From Ensifer sp. IC4062 (GTDB lineage Bacteria > Pseudomonadota > Alphaproteobacteria > Rhizobiales > Rhizobiaceae): a stretch of DNA of 64,000 nucleotides. This document shows positions 54,583-63,095 of this stretch, in pieces. Numbering within the stretch: the stretch's first letter is position 1; the number at the start of each line of letters is the position of its first letter. Made by a program: the position numbers and the translations under genes. The stretch lies in the NCBI RefSeq assembly GCF_020193575.1, contig NZ_JADYVD010000010.1, forward strand, positions 95,249 to 159,248, in the 5' to 3' direction. The notes under the pieces were generated by a model. It made no database searches, had not been told where the DNA came from, and saw only the letters and a list, made by a program, of their open reading frames with translations.

Positions 54583-54882
54583 ATGAGAGTTTTTCTGAAA
54601 ACACTTGTCCTCTCATCCGCGCTGGTCGGCGCAGCCGCACCGGCCTTTGCCGACATGTACTATGTCGATCGCACGCCGACAGGCAGCATCTATTACGCCG
54701 ATCCGACACCGGACGTCGTTTACGTCGATCCGATGCCCACCGGCAGCATCTATTACCAGCGCTCTTATCGGATTCCGCCGGCGAACCTGGGTGCGGCCCG
54801 CGATCGCGTAACCAACGAATACCAGGGCAGCCACCAGGGCGACTACTACCTGGGTGTCACGCCCCCGCCAACAGCGCCCTGA
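54583..54882 (+). CDS. Small secreted protein with TGSIYY repeats
   Basis: 99 residues from the ATG at 54583, seven bases after AGGAG. Signal peptide residues 1-23 (MRVFLKTLVLSSALVGAAAPAFA). The mature part begins with two direct repeats, DRTPTGSIYYADPTPDVVYV and DPMPTGSIYYQ. No known domain. Similar short exported proteins with Asp/Tyr repeats occur in rhizobia; the role is unknown. Confidence 0.75.
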   Translation: MRVFLKTLVLSSALVGAAAPAFADMYYVDRTPTGSIYYADPTPDVVYVDPMPTGSIYYQRSYRIPPANLGAARDRVTNEYQGSHQGDYYLGVTPPPTAP

Positions 54883-54910
54883 GGCTGTAGCGCTGAAACC
54901 CATAGGTCGA

Positions 54911-54951
54911 GAGCGATCTTCGCGCGTCTGATTAGACGCGCGGGGCTGTAG
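54911..54951. repeat. RIME-B hairpin fragment
   Basis: The cgcgcgtctgattagacgcg hairpin with flanking gctgtag, a single-palindrome RIME-B remnant. The following stretch to 55406 has no supported gene, only the 3' flank of the response regulator. Confidence 0.6.
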
Positions 54952-55406
54952 ATGCGCGGTGTTGTAGAGAAGAGTAGCTGAGGGTTCCCTGAAGCGGGCC
55001 TACGATTTCATCGTGGCAGGCCGATCCGACAGCCTTGCCGGTTTCGTCGCTGGGCGAAGACGAGGCCGACGGCAGGACTTCGAGATCATGAGCTCGCAGG
55101 ACGGTTCCCTGGCATCGCCCGAAATAGACGGCGTCGACCGATGAATGCTCAACGCTGCCACAAATCCAGAAAAAGCTGGATACCGGAGGTCTGCGGGTAA
55201 ATCACATTGCCGCCGACATCGGCGTCGCGCGTCGCGATCAGGCCACCCGGCCTTAGGACCGCGGTGCCTGAGACGTCTTCTGCAAAAAGGTGTGAAGGAA
55301 TCAAAGCAGCGGCGTTCACATCGGCATATCGAGATTTCGTGACAGTCCGTCGACGGGCGATCGGAGGGAAATCACTCATCGTGCAATGTCGATGCCGATT
55401 GGGGGA

Positions 55407-55763
55407 TCAGGATCGGAGCGCCTGCTCCAGCACCGCGAACAAACGGCGCTCCTCGGTCGGCTTGCCGGCGTTGGGCGCTCCGGCCAGGATCTCTCCACCG
55501 ATGAGCTCCGGACTGGTATAAGCGCTTGCCATGACGAACGGTATGTTCTGCGCGCGCAGCGCCTCGGCCACCGGGGTCACCTTGCCGTCCCTCAGGGTTA
55601 CATCGAGAATCGCGATGGTGGGCAATTCCCCGTTCAATTGTTCGAGCGCTTCCCCAACCGTGACCGCGGGTCCCAGCACGCACCAGCCGTGGCCCTCAAG
55701 TAAAAGCTTGAGATCCATCGCGATTAGGAACTCGTCCTCCACGATAAGCACAGTTTTGCGCAC
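55407..55763 (-). CDS. Single-domain response regulator
   Basis: 118 residues, a receiver domain only. Acidic pocket VEDE (residues 8-11), phospho-acceptor Asp in IAILDVTLRDG (about residue 54), Ser in VMASAY and Lys in NAGKPTEE. It lies 16 bases downstream of an HWE-type kinase gene on the same strand, so it is the likely cognate partner. With no DNA-binding domain it probably acts by protein contact or as a phosphate sink. Confidence 0.93.
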   Translation of the reverse strand: MRKTVLIVEDEFLIAMDLKLLLEGHGWCVLGPAVTVGEALEQLNGELPTIAILDVTLRDGKVTPVAEALRAQNIPFVMASAYTSPELIGGEILAGAPNAGKPTEERRLFAVLEQALRS

Positions 55764-55779
55764 GGGACCAGTCTCGAAG

Positions 55780-56778
55780 TCAGGAGACCGGTCCTATCGG
55801 GACGACGATCTCGACCCCCAAACCTGACTGCGCATAGTTTAGTTCCACGCTGCCGCCGAGTTCGCGCTCCGCAGCGAATTCGATGAGCTGCGTGCCGAAC
55901 CCCGGGGAGACCGGCGGCACAACCGGGGGACCGCCACTCTCTTGCCAGATCAGCCGTAAATGTCGAGGGCTCGCCTCCTCCAGCTCCCAGCGAAGGCGGA
56001 TCTGTCCCTCGGGTACCGACAGCGCACCGTGTTTGATCGCATTGGTCGCCAGCTCGTGCAGGATCAGGCTCAGCGACATGATTTGCCTCGACGCCAGCGG
56101 CAAGGTCGGCCCCGGTTCGATGAGAACGGCTTTTGAACCTTCGGAATAGGGCTCAAGCGTTCGCTCCAGCATCTCGCCAAGGTCGGTCTCGTCGCCTTCC
56201 GAGTAGGCAAGATCATGGGCCTGCACGAGCGCATTGAACCGGCCGAGGAAAGCGTCGCGGTACTCCTCTCCAGAGCGGCCGTTGGCGGTGGTCTGGCGCG
56301 CCATTGCCTGGACCAACGCCAGCAGGTTCTTCATTCGATGCCGGAGCTCGCCCAAGAGCATATCCTGCTCTGCCTCACGCTGGCGTCGCTGTGTGGCATC
56401 CACGATTGAGAGCAGCAAGGTGCGGCTGTTGTTGTGGGGATGGAACAGCCGGCGCGCACTGACGAGCATCGTCCTGCGACCGATTCTCGGAAAGTCGTGC
56501 TCGACCTCATAGTCCACCACCGCCGTGCTCTTCGGGATTATTTCTTCGAGCAGACGCCGCAACTCGGGGATGTCCCATTGCCGATTGCCGAGCTCGTGGA
56601 AGTGCTGCCCGAGCGTCTCGTCACCGTCGACCTTGAATGTTTCAAAGAAGGCCCGGCTGGCGGTCAGGACGCACAACTTCTCGTCAACGAGAACCAAAGG
56701 ATCGGCGACCGCGTCGATTATGCTCTGGGCCCGGACGTGGTCTTTCCGCAAAAGGCGATAAAGATCTTCCAGATTCAT
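55780..56778 (-). CDS. PAS-domain HWE-family sensor histidine kinase
   Basis: 332 residues from the ATG at 56778 (MNLEDLYRLLRKDHVRAQSIIDAVADPLVLV). The PAS-like sensor spans about residues 15-135. The phosphotransfer helix is LLGELRHRMKNLLALVQAMARQT with the phospho-His. The ATPase domain carries LILHELATNAIKHGAL (N box) and GFGTQLIEFAAERELGG (G box). No membrane segments, so it senses a cytoplasmic signal. It is operonic with the response regulator. Confidence 0.92.
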   Translation of the reverse strand: MNLEDLYRLLRKDHVRAQSIIDAVADPLVLVDEKLCVLTASRAFFETFKVDGDETLGQHFHELGNRQWDIPELRRLLEEIIPKSTAVVDYEVEHDFPRIGRRTMLVSARRLFHPHNNSRTLLLSIVDATQRRQREAEQDMLLGELRHRMKNLLALVQAMARQTTANGRSGEEYRDAFLGRFNALVQAHDLAYSEGDETDLGEMLERTLEPYSEGSKAVLIEPGPTLPLASRQIMSLSLILHELATNAIKHGALSVPEGQIRLRWELEEASPRHLRLIWQESGGPPVVPPVSPGFGTQLIEFAAERELGGSVELNYAQSGLGVEIVVPIGPVS

Positions 56779-56812
56779 CGCTACCCTCGCAGCCCAAATC
56801 CCTAAAAAATTA

Positions 56813-58078
56813 CTATATGCCGGAATGGGCATGCAACGGCTTTGTACGTGGTGAAGCCGGCAGAGCGGATTGCCGCGTAGCGGCGGTCACATAGGCTTGC
56901 CGAGGTTCATAACCGCCACATACTTTTCCTGGAATTGCTCCAGGTAAAACTGATTGTCGTTCCTGGCCAGCGGTAGCCTCCTTCGCACGACCGGCGTCGC
57001 CTGATGGTCGCCCGGTCAGACGCTTGTTGGGCTCGAGACCCGGCAGGGGCAGAACTTGAAGCCCACAGGCGTCGCGCACGCCGTCGTCACTCCCCTCGCC
57101 CAGGCAATATTTGACCTCTCGCATCACCACCTCGCGGACCGCCGTCTCGCCGGCCGTGATTTCACCGATACGACGGTGAACCTCACCCGGTGATGCGATC
57201 GCGGCCTTGCGTGACATCGATGGAGTGTATTCGGACGGCCGGTCAAGCGTAACGGCGCCGATCTCCGGCAACGTCACGGGTTGCTCGAACGTCTGGAACA
57301 GAGCCGCGGCATTACTCCCCGTCTGGTAAGAGGCGCTAGGCCTGTTGCGGGCACGGCTCGTCTGCGTCGACCAGGAGGACTCACTGTCGCGCCGCACATG
57401 GTTCGACTGAGCCACCGTCACGCCGGTTGCGATCTGAGGCTGCGGATTGACAGCCGGGAAGCGATCACCCTTCCTGACGTAGGACGCCATGAGATAGGGC
57501 ATATCATGTCCGCCCAGGCGGGCGCGGCCCACAAACTGCACCCGCACCGAAGCCGTGCCACGGTGCTTCAGGTCCAACATGTCTGCTGCCTTGCTGGAAA
57601 GGTCGATGATGCGACCCTCAGAATAGGGACCGCGATCGTTGACGCGCACGACGAGCGAATATCCGTTTTCAAGATTGGTCACCCGCACATAGCTGGGCAA
57701 GGGAAGGGTCGGATGCGCCGCGGAAAGGTGATCCGGATTGTAAACCTCGCCGTTTGCGGTCAGCCGCCTGTGAAACGCCGAGCCATACCAGGAAGCGACA
57801 CCTTTCTTGTCGTAGTTCGGGTCTTCCTTCGGATAATAGCGCTTTCCTTTCACCACATAGGGCTTGCCTACAACATAGCGGCCGCCGCCCTTGCGGATCT
57901 TCTTGCCGTGGGCGGCTCGGTGGCTCGCCTTCACGACATACAGCTTTCCGGAAGCATACCCTTTGTTGCGATTCAAGTTCGGCGCTTGCGTGGTCGTACA
58001 GGTGGCGCAGCAAGCGCAGACCATGATGAGCGCTAACCACCGCACGCCTTTGACAGTCGTACTTACGTCAATAGCCAT
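56813..58078 (-). CDS. rlpA: RlpA-type septal-ring lytic transglycosylase, C-terminus possibly frameshifted
   Basis: 421 residues. The N-terminal lipoprotein-like segment LALIMVCACCATC has candidate lipobox Cys residues. The double-psi beta-barrel (about residues 90-185; KKGVASWYGSAFHRRLTANGEVYN, LPLPSYVRVTNLENGYSLVVRVNDRGPYSEGRIIDLS) is the RlpA hallmark. It cleaves denuded glycan at the septum. The final 56 residues look unlike protein, while another frame from about 56980 gives DNQFYLEQFQEKYVAVMNLG and stops at 56887, so an indel is likely. Confidence 0.88.
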   Translation of the reverse strand: MAIDVSTTVKGVRWLALIMVCACCATCTTTQAPNLNRNKGYASGKLYVVKASHRAAHGKKIRKGGGRYVVGKPYVVKGKRYYPKEDPNYDKKGVASWYGSAFHRRLTANGEVYNPDHLSAAHPTLPLPSYVRVTNLENGYSLVVRVNDRGPYSEGRIIDLSSKAADMLDLKHRGTASVRVQFVGRARLGGHDMPYLMASYVRKGDRFPAVNPQPQIATGVTVAQSNHVRRDSESSWSTQTSRARNRPSASYQTGSNAAALFQTFEQPVTLPEIGAVTLDRPSEYTPSMSRKAAIASPGEVHRRIGEITAGETAVREVVMREVKYCLGEGSDDGVRDACGLQVLPLPGLEPNKRLTGRPSGDAGRAKEATAGQERQSVLPGAIPGKVCGGYEPRQAYVTAATRQSALPASPRTKPLHAHSGI

Positions 58079-58088
58079 CTGCCCGACA

Positions 58089-58191
58089 CTACAGCGCCGC
58101 GCGTCTTATCAGACGCGCAAAAGACGCTGTAACACTTTGAATCGCTGCATGTTTCTTCCTTAAGTCCGCTAGGATTCAAGGAAACATGCAG
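58089..58191. repeat. RIME-B palindromic element, intact copy
   Basis: 103 bases with both palindromes: ctacagcgccgcgcgtc.../...gacgctgta and ctgcatgtttc.../...gaaacatgcag. It lies 11 bases upstream of the rlpA start, so it occupies the rlpA promoter region. Confidence 0.85.
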
Positions 58192-58240
58192 TATCGACAG
58201 CCTTCCGTGCGTCTGCGGCAAGCCTCTACACTCCCGGCTA

Positions 58241-58330
58241 CGCGCGTGCGCAGTCGGCTGTGCAGCGGATGGAAAGACAGACGGAATAGCAGTCGGGGCA
58301 CGCGTCGACGCATTGCTGCACTCTATGACC
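58241..58330 (-). pseudogene. Possible remnant of a four-helix-bundle copper-binding protein
   Basis: On the minus strand the segment reads VQQCVDACPDCYSVCLS then a different reading, TADCARA, and stop. The CVxAC-x2-CYxVC pattern matches helix 1 of the small Cys-rich (DUF326) copper-binding family. The rest of the gene is not visible, so only a fragment remains. This is a weak call based on one motif. Confidence 0.35.
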
Positions 58331-58633
58331 GTGCCACGAAATTCGCGCTATCCGCGAAACAGTTGCCAAATCGGGCCCGATGCCAAAAGTTCCCTGGGAT
58401 ACGGGAATTTTTGCGCACAAGGGAATTTTTGCCACGCCAGCGTCGTCCGCGAGGATTGCCCAAGCCGCTCGCCCACATGCCTTGCCGGTGGAGTGCGCCG
58501 CAGCGGCGGCTTTCGCCGCTTCGCACCACCGCGACCGCCAACAACCAGCAGGCGACATCAGCAAACCTGTCGGCTATCGTCCCGGTCTGAACTCTCACCA
58601 TCGACCCGGTCGTTGACCAATAGGGCCCCTTCC

Positions 58634-58764
58634 AACCCCTCCCCACAAGGGAGAGGGACCTACCGCGCCGCCCGTCCTTCCGATCGTTGCCGCAGGCGCG
58701 AGTTTCGAACTGGCAGTCGGCCGCAGCGGGCGCCAAGTCCCTCCCCTTGTGGGGAGGGGTGGTT
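58634..58764. repeat. Inverted repeat of the cccctccccacaaggg type
   Basis: aacccctccccacaaggg (58634-58651) and its inverse ccccttgtggggaggggt (58743-58760) bracket about 90 bases. Such palindromes are common intergenic elements in alphaproteobacteria. The remaining gap 58192-58868 has no gene beyond the doubtful copper-protein remnant. Confidence 0.6.
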
Positions 58765-58868
58765 TCCTGGTTCGGAGGGTTGGACGAGGCGCTGGCTTCA
58801 GCCTGGGGATGCCCGGGCAAGGGCGTAGTCTCCGCACAGCAACCGCTTTCGAGAAAATATTCCTATTA

Positions 58869-59483
58869 CTACTCAAACGAAGCACTACCCTCCCCATGTT
58901 CGCGCAAGCCTTTGTCGAAGAGGAGCGCGTTCAGCCCGCGCCGCAGCCATGCGAGTTGCGGCTCCGGTATCAGCCGCAGGCCCTCGTAATCCATGACGCA
59001 GACGTTGAAGACTGTGGTTTTCACCTGCCGCCCTTCCGCGCATCCGGAAAGCACGCCGTCGAGCCGCATCATCCGGTCGGCGGCCCTACGAGCCATCAGG
59101 GTGCGCTCCTCGGTCGTCTCGCCCGGGTGTCCCGCGACACGGTCGAGCGCCTGGGCGCGCACGCTCGGATAGGGAATGCCGTTCAGGTGATAGTAGCGCG
59201 CCATCGCCACGGCATAGTCGTCGCCGGCCTCGCGCTGCTCGGCGGTGATGCGCCCGTCGAGGAATAGGCGGCCGAGCGTGTAGCCGGCAAAGGCGCTTGT
59301 CGTATCCAGCCCGTGCATGCGCTTGCGGGCCGAAAGCGCCACCGCGGTCGTCTCCTTCTCGCTCTCCTGTCTCGACCATTCCGGCCGGATTTTGCCGCAG
59401 GCGAAGCGTTCGGCATTCACCTTGCGCGGTCGTCCAAGCTGGGCCTTGCGCTTTGCACGCAGTTTCTGGGCTTTGCTCATCAT
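58869..59483 (-). CDS. Conserved hypothetical protein of the replication-like cluster
   Basis: 204 residues; the ATG at 59483 has AAAGGA eight bases upstream. The N-terminus is strongly basic (MMSKAQKLRAKRKAQLGRPRKVNAERF), suggesting nucleic-acid contact. The body has AGYTLGRLFLDGRITAEQREAGDDYAVAMARYYHLNGIPYPSVRAQAL and VMDYEGLRLIPEPQLAWLRRGLNALL. I recall similar proteins in rhizobial phage-like regions but can name no family. Its upstream region is a tandem hairpin array (59500-59764). Confidence 0.65.
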   Translation of the reverse strand: MMSKAQKLRAKRKAQLGRPRKVNAERFACGKIRPEWSRQESEKETTAVALSARKRMHGLDTTSAFAGYTLGRLFLDGRITAEQREAGDDYAVAMARYYHLNGIPYPSVRAQALDRVAGHPGETTEERTLMARRAADRMMRLDGVLSGCAEGRQVKTTVFNVCVMDYEGLRLIPEPQLAWLRRGLNALLFDKGLREHGEGSASFE

Positions 59484-59499
59484 TTTGGGTCCTTTCAAA

Positions 59500-59764
59500 G
59501 CGGGGTGAGGAAAAGTGGTTTCCGGTTTTCCGTCCCACCCCGCGCATCAAACAAGCGGGGTGAGGAAAAGTGGTTTCCGGTTTTCCGTCCCACCCCGCGC
59601 ATCAAAAAAGAAGCGGGGTGAGGAAAAGTGGTTTCCGGTTCTCCGTCCACCCCGCGCCAAGAAGGAAGCGGGGTAGGAAAGGTGTGTGCGGTTTTTCGTC
59701 CCACCTCGCGTCAAGAAAGAAGCGAGGTAGGAAAAGTGTGTGCGGTTTGTCGTGCCTGCCGCGG
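59500..59764. repeat. Tandem array of about 55-base hairpin units
   Basis: Five units start at 59500, 59555, 59613, 59668 and 59722 (55, 58, 55 and 54 bases, the last partial). Each has GCGGGGTG and CACCCCGC arms around ggaaaagtggtttccggtttt-like sequence. The two right-hand units vary together (gtaggaaaggtgtgtgcggt), so duplication occurred in steps. Located just upstream of the 58869-59483 gene. Confidence 0.92.
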
Positions 59765-59844
59765 CCGGCGAACATGAATCGATTTCTCTGAAACCACCCG
59801 CAAACCCCTGAAACGCTTGCGCCAATCGCCAAGCCACAACCGGC

Positions 59845-60354
59845 TCACGCATCCGCCGATCGCCGCTGAACGACACCCAGCACGGTCGTGTGCTTGCGGC
59901 GGAAGATGCGGCCGATCAAGGGCAGCGAGAGGTCCTTGCGGGCGTCGTAGACGGCGCGCATGCAGGCATGCCGGGGCTCGACCAGCCGGCGCTCGCGCCG
60001 CACGCTGATGATGTCGTCCCAGGTGACCCCGGGGAAACGTTCGAGGACCGCGGCGACGATCTCCTCGACCGGCGGCCCGTCCTCGGCCTTCTCGCAGGCA
60101 TCTTGCCCCAGAAGCGCCCTGGCCTGCGCGATCAGCCGCGCTCCGGCATCGGCAAGCTCCGTCTCGAGCGCCGCGATCCGCCGGGCCTTCGCCGCGTTGT
60201 CGCTGGCAAGTGCTTGAAGCTCCCTTTCGAGCTCCGCCGCCGCGGCCGCCGAAACGACCGCGTTTGCCGGCCGCACCAGCCGTTCGCGCACGGCGCTGTA
60301 GTGCCGGTTGAGGCGCGCCAGTTGCGACTGTGTCCCTTCCGAATGGTTCGTCAT
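59845..60354 (-). CDS. DnaA domain IV-like DNA-binding protein
   Basis: 169 residues. Residues 30-90 form a coiled-coil-prone helix (AELERELQALASDNAAKARRIAALETELADAGARL). Residues 100-165, EIVAAVLERFPGVTWDDIISVRRERRLVEPRHACMRAVYDARKDLSLPLIGRIFRRKHTTVLGVVQR, match the DnaA C-terminal domain: R-R-x-x-x-x-V-x-P-R-H and the DHTTV-type recognition motif (here KHTTV). The AAA+ ATPase part is absent. It may bind DnaA-box-like sites in a phage or integrated replicon. Confidence 0.85.
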   Translation of the reverse strand: MTNHSEGTQSQLARLNRHYSAVRERLVRPANAVVSAAAAAELERELQALASDNAAKARRIAALETELADAGARLIAQARALLGQDACEKAEDGPPVEEIVAAVLERFPGVTWDDIISVRRERRLVEPRHACMRAVYDARKDLSLPLIGRIFRRKHTTVLGVVQRRSADA

Positions 60355-60484
60355 GCTTTCTCCTGTTTCCCCTGCCGGCGCGCTGCCGGCCTCGTTTCGT
60401 GTTCCCCTGTCCCCTGGAGGGATTATTCGCCAGCTAAAGAAAGGCGTTCAGCCTCCGTCCGCTCGTCCTGCGCGGCCAACCCCG

Positions 60485-62530
60485 CCCCTCATTCCTGTGC
60501 TCGTCACAGGAATCCAGCCACGGCGCGTCCGCGCCGTGAATGACTCCGTCTGAGCAAGCGCCGACGCTGCAAAGACGGCGCCACGCTTCCGCCACGCGCA
60601 AGACTTTCCCGCGCCCAAGGACTTGGGCGCACTGGATTCCTGTGACAAGCACAGGAATGAGGGAGGACGAGGCTGCGGCTGAGCAGGTCGAGCCAGCCGA
60701 GGAGTGTTCGGCGGCTGTCGTCTCTGCGCAGCCATCTCGGGACTCCGTCATCCGTGTACCCGTCTTGTGCGACCACATCCGGCACTCCGCCATCCCTGCG
60801 CCTGTCTTGCGCGACCAGCCCCACGCCCCCTCATTCCTGTGCTTGTCACAGGAATCCAGCCACGGCGCGTCCACGCCGTGAATGAATCCGTCTGAACGAC
60901 GCTGCGAACGCGGCGCAATACTCCCGATCCGCACAAGGTTTTCCCGGGCCCAAGGACTTGGGCGCGCTGGATTCCTGTGACGAGCACAGGAATGAGGGAG
61001 GACGGGCTGCGGCTGAGCAAGGTTGAGCCACCCGAGGAGCGTTCGGCGGCTGTCGTCTCTGCGCAGCCATCTCGGGACTCCGTCATCCCTGTACCCGTCT
61101 TGTGCGACCCCATCCGGAACTCCGCCTTCTCGGTGCCTGTCTTGTGCGACCAGCGCCTGGGGGATTCCGTCATCGCCTGTGCCTGTTTTGTGCGACCAAT
61201 GTTCCAGAGCTCCCTCTTCGCCTGCGCCCGTCTTGTGCGGCCAACCCTGTGGGCTTCCGTCATCGCCTGTACCTGTCTCGCGCGGCCAACCCCACGCCCC
61301 CTCATTCCTGTGCTTGTCACAGGAATCCAGCCACGGCGCGTCCGCGCCGCGAGTGACTCTGTCTGAATGACGCTGCGAAAGCGGCGCCAGCATCCCGCTC
61401 GGCACAAGATTCTCCCGCGCCCAAGGACTTGGGCGCGCTGGATTCCTGTGACAAGCACAGGAATGAGGGAGGACGGGCTGCGGCTGAGCAAGGTTGAGCC
61501 ACCCGAGGAGCGTTCGGCGGCTGTCGTCTCTGCGCTGCCATCTCGGGACTCCGTCATCGGTGTACCCGTCTTGTGCGACCACATCCGGCACTTCGCCATC
61601 CCTGCGCCTGTCTTGCGCGACCAGCCCCTGGGGGATTCCGCCATCAACTGCGCCTGTTTTCTGCGACCAATGTTCCAGAACTCCCTCTTCGCCTCCGCCT
61701 GTCTTGCACGACCACCCTTGGCGGCTTCCGTCATCGCCTGCGCCTGTCTCGCGCGGCCAACCCCACGCCCCCTCATTCCTGTGCTTGTCACAGGAATCCA
61801 GCCACGGCGCGTCCGCGCCGTGAATGAATCCGTCTGAACGACGCTGCGAACGCGGCGCCAGCATCCCGCTCGGCACAAGATTCTCCCGCGCCTGAGGATT
61901 TGGGCGCGCTGGATTCCTGTGACGAGCACAGGAATGAGGGAGGACGGGCTGCGGCTGAGCAAGGTTGAGCCACCCGAGGAGCGTTCGGCGGCTGTCGTCT
62001 CTGCGCTGCCATCTCGGGACTCCGGCATCCGTGTACCCGTCTTGTGCGACCACATCCGGCACTCCGCCATCCCTGCGCCTGTCTTGCGCGACCAGCCCCT
62101 GGGGGATTCCGTCATCAACTGCGCCTGTTTTGTGCGACCAATGTTCCAGAACTCCCTCTTCGCCTGCGCCTGTCTTGCGCAACCACCCTTGGCGGCTTCC
62201 GTCATCAACTGCGCCTGTCTCGCGCGGCCAACCCACGCCCCCTCATTCCTGTGCTCGTCACAGGAATCCAGCCACGGCGCGTCCGCGCCGTGAGTGAATC
62301 CGTCTGAACGACGCTGCGAACGCGGCGCAGTACTACCGATCCGCGCAAGGTTCTCCCGCGCCTGAGGATTTGGGCGCACTGGATTCCTGTGACGAGCACA
62401 GGAATGAGGGAGGACGTTGCTATGGCTGAGCAAGGTCGAGCGAGCCGAGGAGTGTTCGGCGGTTGATGCCCGCTGTGCAGCCAACCGGGACACCCTTATC
62501 CCTGTGTTCGTCACAGGAGTGACGTGCGTG
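60485..62530. repeat. Tandem array of about 471-base composite palindromic units
   Basis: Right ends (ATTCCTGTG palindrome plus CACGGCGC hairpin) begin at about 60490, 60829, 61302, 61773 and 62240; left ends (cccaag/ctgagg hairpin plus palindrome) at about 60613, 60949, 61421, 61891 and 62362. The period is 467-472 bases except the first unit, which is about 130 bases shorter. Each long core contains five subrepeats of about 46 bases with consensus ctccgtcatc....ctgcgcctgtcttgcgcgacca. Long frames through the array are artefacts of a period divisible by three. Confidence 0.9.
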
Positions 62531-62558
62531 GCGTGAGCGCCAACCGAGCGTCCCTCCG

Positions 62559-63095
62559 TCATCGCCCCTGCTCCGGCAAGCGCGACGCCGGCGGCACGGG
62601 CTTGCGCCCACCGGTGCCCTGCCCGGCCGAGGGCGGAGCTGCCGGCTCGGCGCCCACCTGCGCTCGAAACCGGGCGTGAAGCGCCCGCACCCGCGCCCTG
62701 CTTTCCGACGAAGGCTTCGGCCGCGAGAGCGCCTGCAGGGTCTCCGCCATCGCCCGCGCCCGGGCTATGTCCTCCCGAACACCCAGCGCTTCCCTTCGAG
62801 CGAGCGCGGCGAGTTCCGCCGGCAAGGGCATGAAGGCGGGGTTCACGGTGGCATATTCGCCGCGCTTCAGCTTCACGATCGCCGCCATCAGCCCGCAGGC
62901 CGGCACGTTCGACAGCGCCAGCACGTATTCGCGCAGGAAATCGGCGGGCGCGATTGCCGCCGGCGCCGCCATGCCGCCGCGCTTCAGCGCGTCGAGGCAC
63001 TCGGCCAGCCGCTCCGGACCCGCCGGCTTCAGCCTATCGGCGAGCCTGCCAATCTCTTCGTTCAAGTTCGAAAGTCGTGCCGGTAAAGTCGTCAT
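62559..63095 (-). CDS. Conserved hypothetical protein of the replication-like cluster
   Basis: 178 residues from the ATG at 63095. It contains GPERLAECLDALKRGGMAAPAAIAPADFLREYVLALSNVPACGLMAAIVKLKRGEYATVNPAFMPLPAELAALARREA, a pattern I associate with phage-like loci in rhizobia, but no domain name can be given. The C-terminal 40 residues are low-complexity. It overlaps the 3' end of the upstream gene by 62 bases, so the two form an operon. Confidence 0.65.
   Translation of the reverse strand: MTTLPARLSNLNEEIGRLADRLKPAGPERLAECLDALKRGGMAAPAAIAPADFLREYVLALSNVPACGLMAAIVKLKRGEYATVNPAFMPLPAELAALARREALGVREDIARARAMAETLQALSRPKPSSESRARVRALHARFRAQVGAEPAAPPSAGQGTGGRKPVPPASRLPEQGR

Noticed and set aside
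58313..58828. 171-residue plus-strand frame
   Set aside because: No ribosome site or domain; it crosses the cccctcccc inverted repeat, and other frames are equally open there.
59500..59764. CRISPR array
   Set aside because: The units are contiguous tandem repeats without unique spacers of constant length, each unit is itself a hairpin, and no cas genes are in the window.
60434..62236. 600-residue minus-strand frame through the tandem array
   Set aside because: It runs through repeat DNA whose period is a multiple of three; its residues are translations of palindromes (LDSCDKHRNEG and similar), it has no ribosome site, and rival long frames cover the same DNA.
60485..62530. CRISPR-like array of CATTCCTGTG repeats
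   Set aside because: The intervals are themselves repeated and far too long; there is no spacer diversity.
60748..63000. 750-residue minus-strand frame
   Set aside because: It overlaps the better supported gene at 62559-63095 in another frame and is otherwise made of repeat translations.
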